Positions 4,836 to 6,440 of a stretch of DNA of 6,440 bases are shown here, in pieces. The notes under the pieces were generated by a model. It was not told the DNA's origin. It saw nothing but the letters and a program-made list of their open reading frames with translations, and made no database searches. This DNA is from DASPXY01 sp038227745 (GTDB lineage: Bacteria; Planctomycetota; Planctomycetia; Gemmatales; Gemmataceae): contig JBBRPS010000617.1 in assembly GCA_038227745.1 (NCBI GenBank), positions 1 through 6,440 on the forward strand. Direction: 5' to 3'. Every line of letters starts with the position of its first letter. Positions within the stretch are counted from its first letter, which is position 1. Made by a program: the position numbers and the translations under genes.

Positions 4836-5165
4836 ATGGTCCTCGTCGGTGCCCTGTTGATCTTTCTCGTCATCGCGGCCGTGACCTGGGCCGTCGCCGT
4901 GGCCCTGTACCAGACGTTCCTCGGCGGGCCGGACGTGCGGCAGCAGCGCGACTTTTACGGCATCTCCGCGCTTGCCATCGGGCTGGTGACGCTCGCATCC
5001 TTCATCCCCTTCCCGGGCGGTTACCTGGCCTCGCTCGTCATCTGGTGGGTCACGGCGAAGCTCCTCCTGGGGCTGCCGTGGCCCCGGGCCGTTACCCTGT
5101 TCCTCATCCTCGCCGCCCTGTCCTTTGTCTCCCGGCTGGCCATCCTCGGCGCGCTGGCTTTCTGA
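4836..5165 (+). CDS. Four-helix integral membrane protein (109 aa)
   Basis: The ATG at 4836 follows GGAGGTG (4824-4830) at a spacing of five bases; the frame is open further upstream but overlaps the previous gene. Hydrophobic segments are at residues about 2-25, 42-59, 63-80 and 85-108. The polar part is mostly a short loop, GGPDVRQQRDF (30-40), between the first two helices. There is no cleavable signal peptide, since the first helix runs straight into the membrane. It carries no enzymatic or transport motif I can identify; the SFIPFPGGY turn (55-63) and WW pair (70-71) are the only distinctive points. It lies between the sigma-like gene and the MoxR ATPase, 70 and 118 bases from them, so it may be co-transcribed and might be a membrane partner of the ATPase. 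The function is unknown. Confidence 0.78.
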   Translation: MVLVGALLIFLVIAAVTWAVAVALYQTFLGGPDVRQQRDFYGISALAIGLVTLASFIPFPGGYLASLVIWWVTAKLLLGLPWPRAVTLFLILAALSFVSRLAILGALAF

Positions 5166-5226
5166 GCGTCGTCGCCGCCCTTTACCTTCGTCGCCACCCT
5201 CGCCCCGCGCTGCCGTGGTCCGGCCC

Positions 5227-5243
5227 CCGCGGCCGGGCCGCGG
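5227..5243 (+). other. Perfect GC hairpin between the membrane protein and MoxR genes
   Basis: CCGCGGC (5227-5233) pairs with GCCGCGG (5237-5243) around a CGG loop. It lies 62 bases after the previous stop and 40 before the MoxR ATG. There is no T-tract. It could be a weak terminator or an mRNA-processing site, or it may mean nothing in such GC-rich DNA. Confidence 0.25.
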
Positions 5244-5283
5244 CGGCGCGGGGCACCCTCACCTCGACACCCAGGAGCACCCC

Positions 5284-6426
5284 ATGAAAGCATTCAAGCC
5301 CGACGCCGCCGATGTCTCCCCGGTCCAGGAGAAGTTCCTGGCCACCCGCAGGGAGCTGTCCGACGCCCTCATCGAGCGCGATGAAGAAGTGGACCTGGTC
5401 CTGACCGCCCTCGTCTGCCAGGAGCACGTCCTCCTCGTCGGCCCCCCAGGAACGGCGAAATCGCTCCTTCTCGACTCGGTGATGGGCTGGATGAACGGCC
5501 GCAAGTTCACCGTGCTGTTCACCAAGTTCACCACCCCCGAGGAGGTGTGCGGGCCGATCTCCGTCGCCGGCCTCAAGGAGGACAAGTACCGCCGCGTCAC
5601 CGCCGGCAAGCTCCCCGAGGCGGACGGCTTCTTCGCCGACGAGCTGTTCAAGGCCAGCTCGGCGATCCTGAACACGCTACTGCGCATCCTCAACGAGCGC
5701 GTCTACGACAACGGCGGCGGCGCGTTCGCGAAGGTGCCCCTGAAGATCTGCGTCGGCGCCAGCAACGAGTGGCCCCAGGCGCAGGAGGGCGGCAAGGAGC
5801 TGGGCGCCCTGTTCGACCGCTTCCTGTTCCGCCGCGGCGTGCGGCCCATCGTGTCGGCGGCGGGGCGGCAGCGGCTGCTGTGGCACCGCGACCACACGCC
5901 GAGGCTGTCCACGTCCGTCACCCCTTCCGAGGTCGATCAGGCCCACCGGGACGCGCTGGCCCTGCCGTGGAGCAAGGAGGGCGCCGAGGCGCTGGAGGCG
6001 ATCCTGCGCGAGCTGGCCCGGGAGGGTATTCAGCCGGGCGACCGCCGCCAGTACAAGGCCGTGGCGGCGGCGCAGGGCTTCGCCTACCTGAGTGGGGCCG
6101 ACCAGGTGCTGCCCGAGCACCTGGAGGTGCTGACCAGCGTGCTGTGGGACGACCCCACCGAGCAGCCGGAGAAGGTGGCGCAGGTCGTGGCGAAAGTCGC
6201 CAACCCGACCGGCATGCGCGTGAATCAGCTCCTCCTGGAGGCCGAGCAGATCCTGTCGTCCACCGACGTCCGGCAGCTGGCTCAGGCGGCGACGGCGACG
6301 GCCAAGCTCCAGGAGATCGACAAGAAGCTGGCCGTCCTCAAGGGCAACGGCCGCCTGGAGCGGGCGCGCGTCTACGTCAAGGACCAGGTCCGGAAGATCA
6401 AGCTGGCGTCCATTGAGGCGATCTGA
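5284..6426 (+). CDS. MoxR-family AAA+ ATPase, RavA-like
   Basis: MoxR AAA+ proteins act as ATP-driven chaperones that help assemble or activate protein complexes, usually with a von Willebrand A (VWA) partner. All core motifs are present in this 380-residue protein. Walker A is GPPGTAKS (53-60) and Walker B is FFADELFK with D119 and E120. FTTPEEVCGPIS (82-93) and ILNTLLRILNER (128-139) are typical of the RavA branch. Sensor 1 is GASNEWP (N161), and FDRFLFRR (177-184) holds the arginine finger. A lid domain follows, and residues 342-380 form a charged helical tail with coiled-coil character. It is shorter than E. coli RavA (about 500 residues), as in many minimal family members. SD AGGAG (5273-5277) is six bases before the ATG. 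A VWA gene normally follows; only 14 bases remain after the stop, so its presence cannot be judged. What it remodels is unknown. Confidence 0.92.
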   Translation: MKAFKPDAADVSPVQEKFLATRRELSDALIERDEEVDLVLTALVCQEHVLLVGPPGTAKSLLLDSVMGWMNGRKFTVLFTKFTTPEEVCGPISVAGLKEDKYRRVTAGKLPEADGFFADELFKASSAILNTLLRILNERVYDNGGGAFAKVPLKICVGASNEWPQAQEGGKELGALFDRFLFRRGVRPIVSAAGRQRLLWHRDHTPRLSTSVTPSEVDQAHRDALALPWSKEGAEALEAILRELAREGIQPGDRRQYKAVAAAQGFAYLSGADQVLPEHLEVLTSVLWDDPTEQPEKVAQVVAKVANPTGMRVNQLLLEAEQILSSTDVRQLAQAATATAKLQEIDKKLAVLKGNGRLERARVYVKDQVRKIKLASIEAI

Positions 6427-6440
6427 CGGGGCGGCTGGCC

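Noticed and set aside
1..6440. CRISPR array, rRNA, tRNA, transposase or insertion-sequence ends
   Set aside because: No regularly spaced repeats, cloverleaf, conserved rRNA segments, transposase-like protein or terminal inverted repeats were found on reading both strands.

Overview
This is a GC-rich bacterial window in which every supported gene lies on the + strand. It holds twelve coding units, including one partial gene and one broken gene. Most are short and separated by leaders of 20-200 bases, and each has a purine-rich Shine-Dalgarno (SD) sequence. The gene content suggests a planctomycete, probably of the Gemmata type: a DUF6878-like protein, a DUF6915-like protein, a sigma-like HTH protein of a kind I associate with Gemmata relatives, and several small orphan proteins. 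This assignment comes from remembered family resemblance, not a search; an actinobacterial or proteobacterial element carrying the same families is the main alternative.

Left part (1-1635): the 3' end of a protein with two tandem DUF6878-like domains in exact 101-residue register, then a DUF6915-like gene overlapping it by one base, then two small hypothetical genes. Middle part (1636-3286): a 197-base leader with long-range complementarity, a PAPS-reductase-family ATP pyrophosphatase, and the N-terminal stub of a Mom-like (GNAT-type DNA-modification) protein. The stub has lost its body and reads in frame into a small gene that has its own strong SD. Then (3346-3952) come two more small orphan genes. 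Right part (3953-6440): a leader whose three arms can form two mutually exclusive GC-rich hairpins, the sigma-like HTH gene it precedes, a four-helix membrane protein, and a RavA-type MoxR AAA+ ATPase ending 14 bases before the window edge.

The gene mix looks like an accessory or island region rather than core metabolism. The PAPS-reductase-like gene next to a Mom-like remnant suggests a decayed nucleic-acid modification or anti-restriction cassette, which is an inference. The sigma-like, membrane and MoxR genes could form a separate regulated module, whose usual von Willebrand A partner would lie just beyond the right edge. I found no rRNA, tRNA, CRISPR array, transposase or insertion-sequence end. 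The most interesting items are the competing hairpins before the sigma-like gene, the broken Mom-like gene fused in frame to its neighbour, the exact domain duplication at the left edge, and the structured leader of the PAPS-reductase-like gene.
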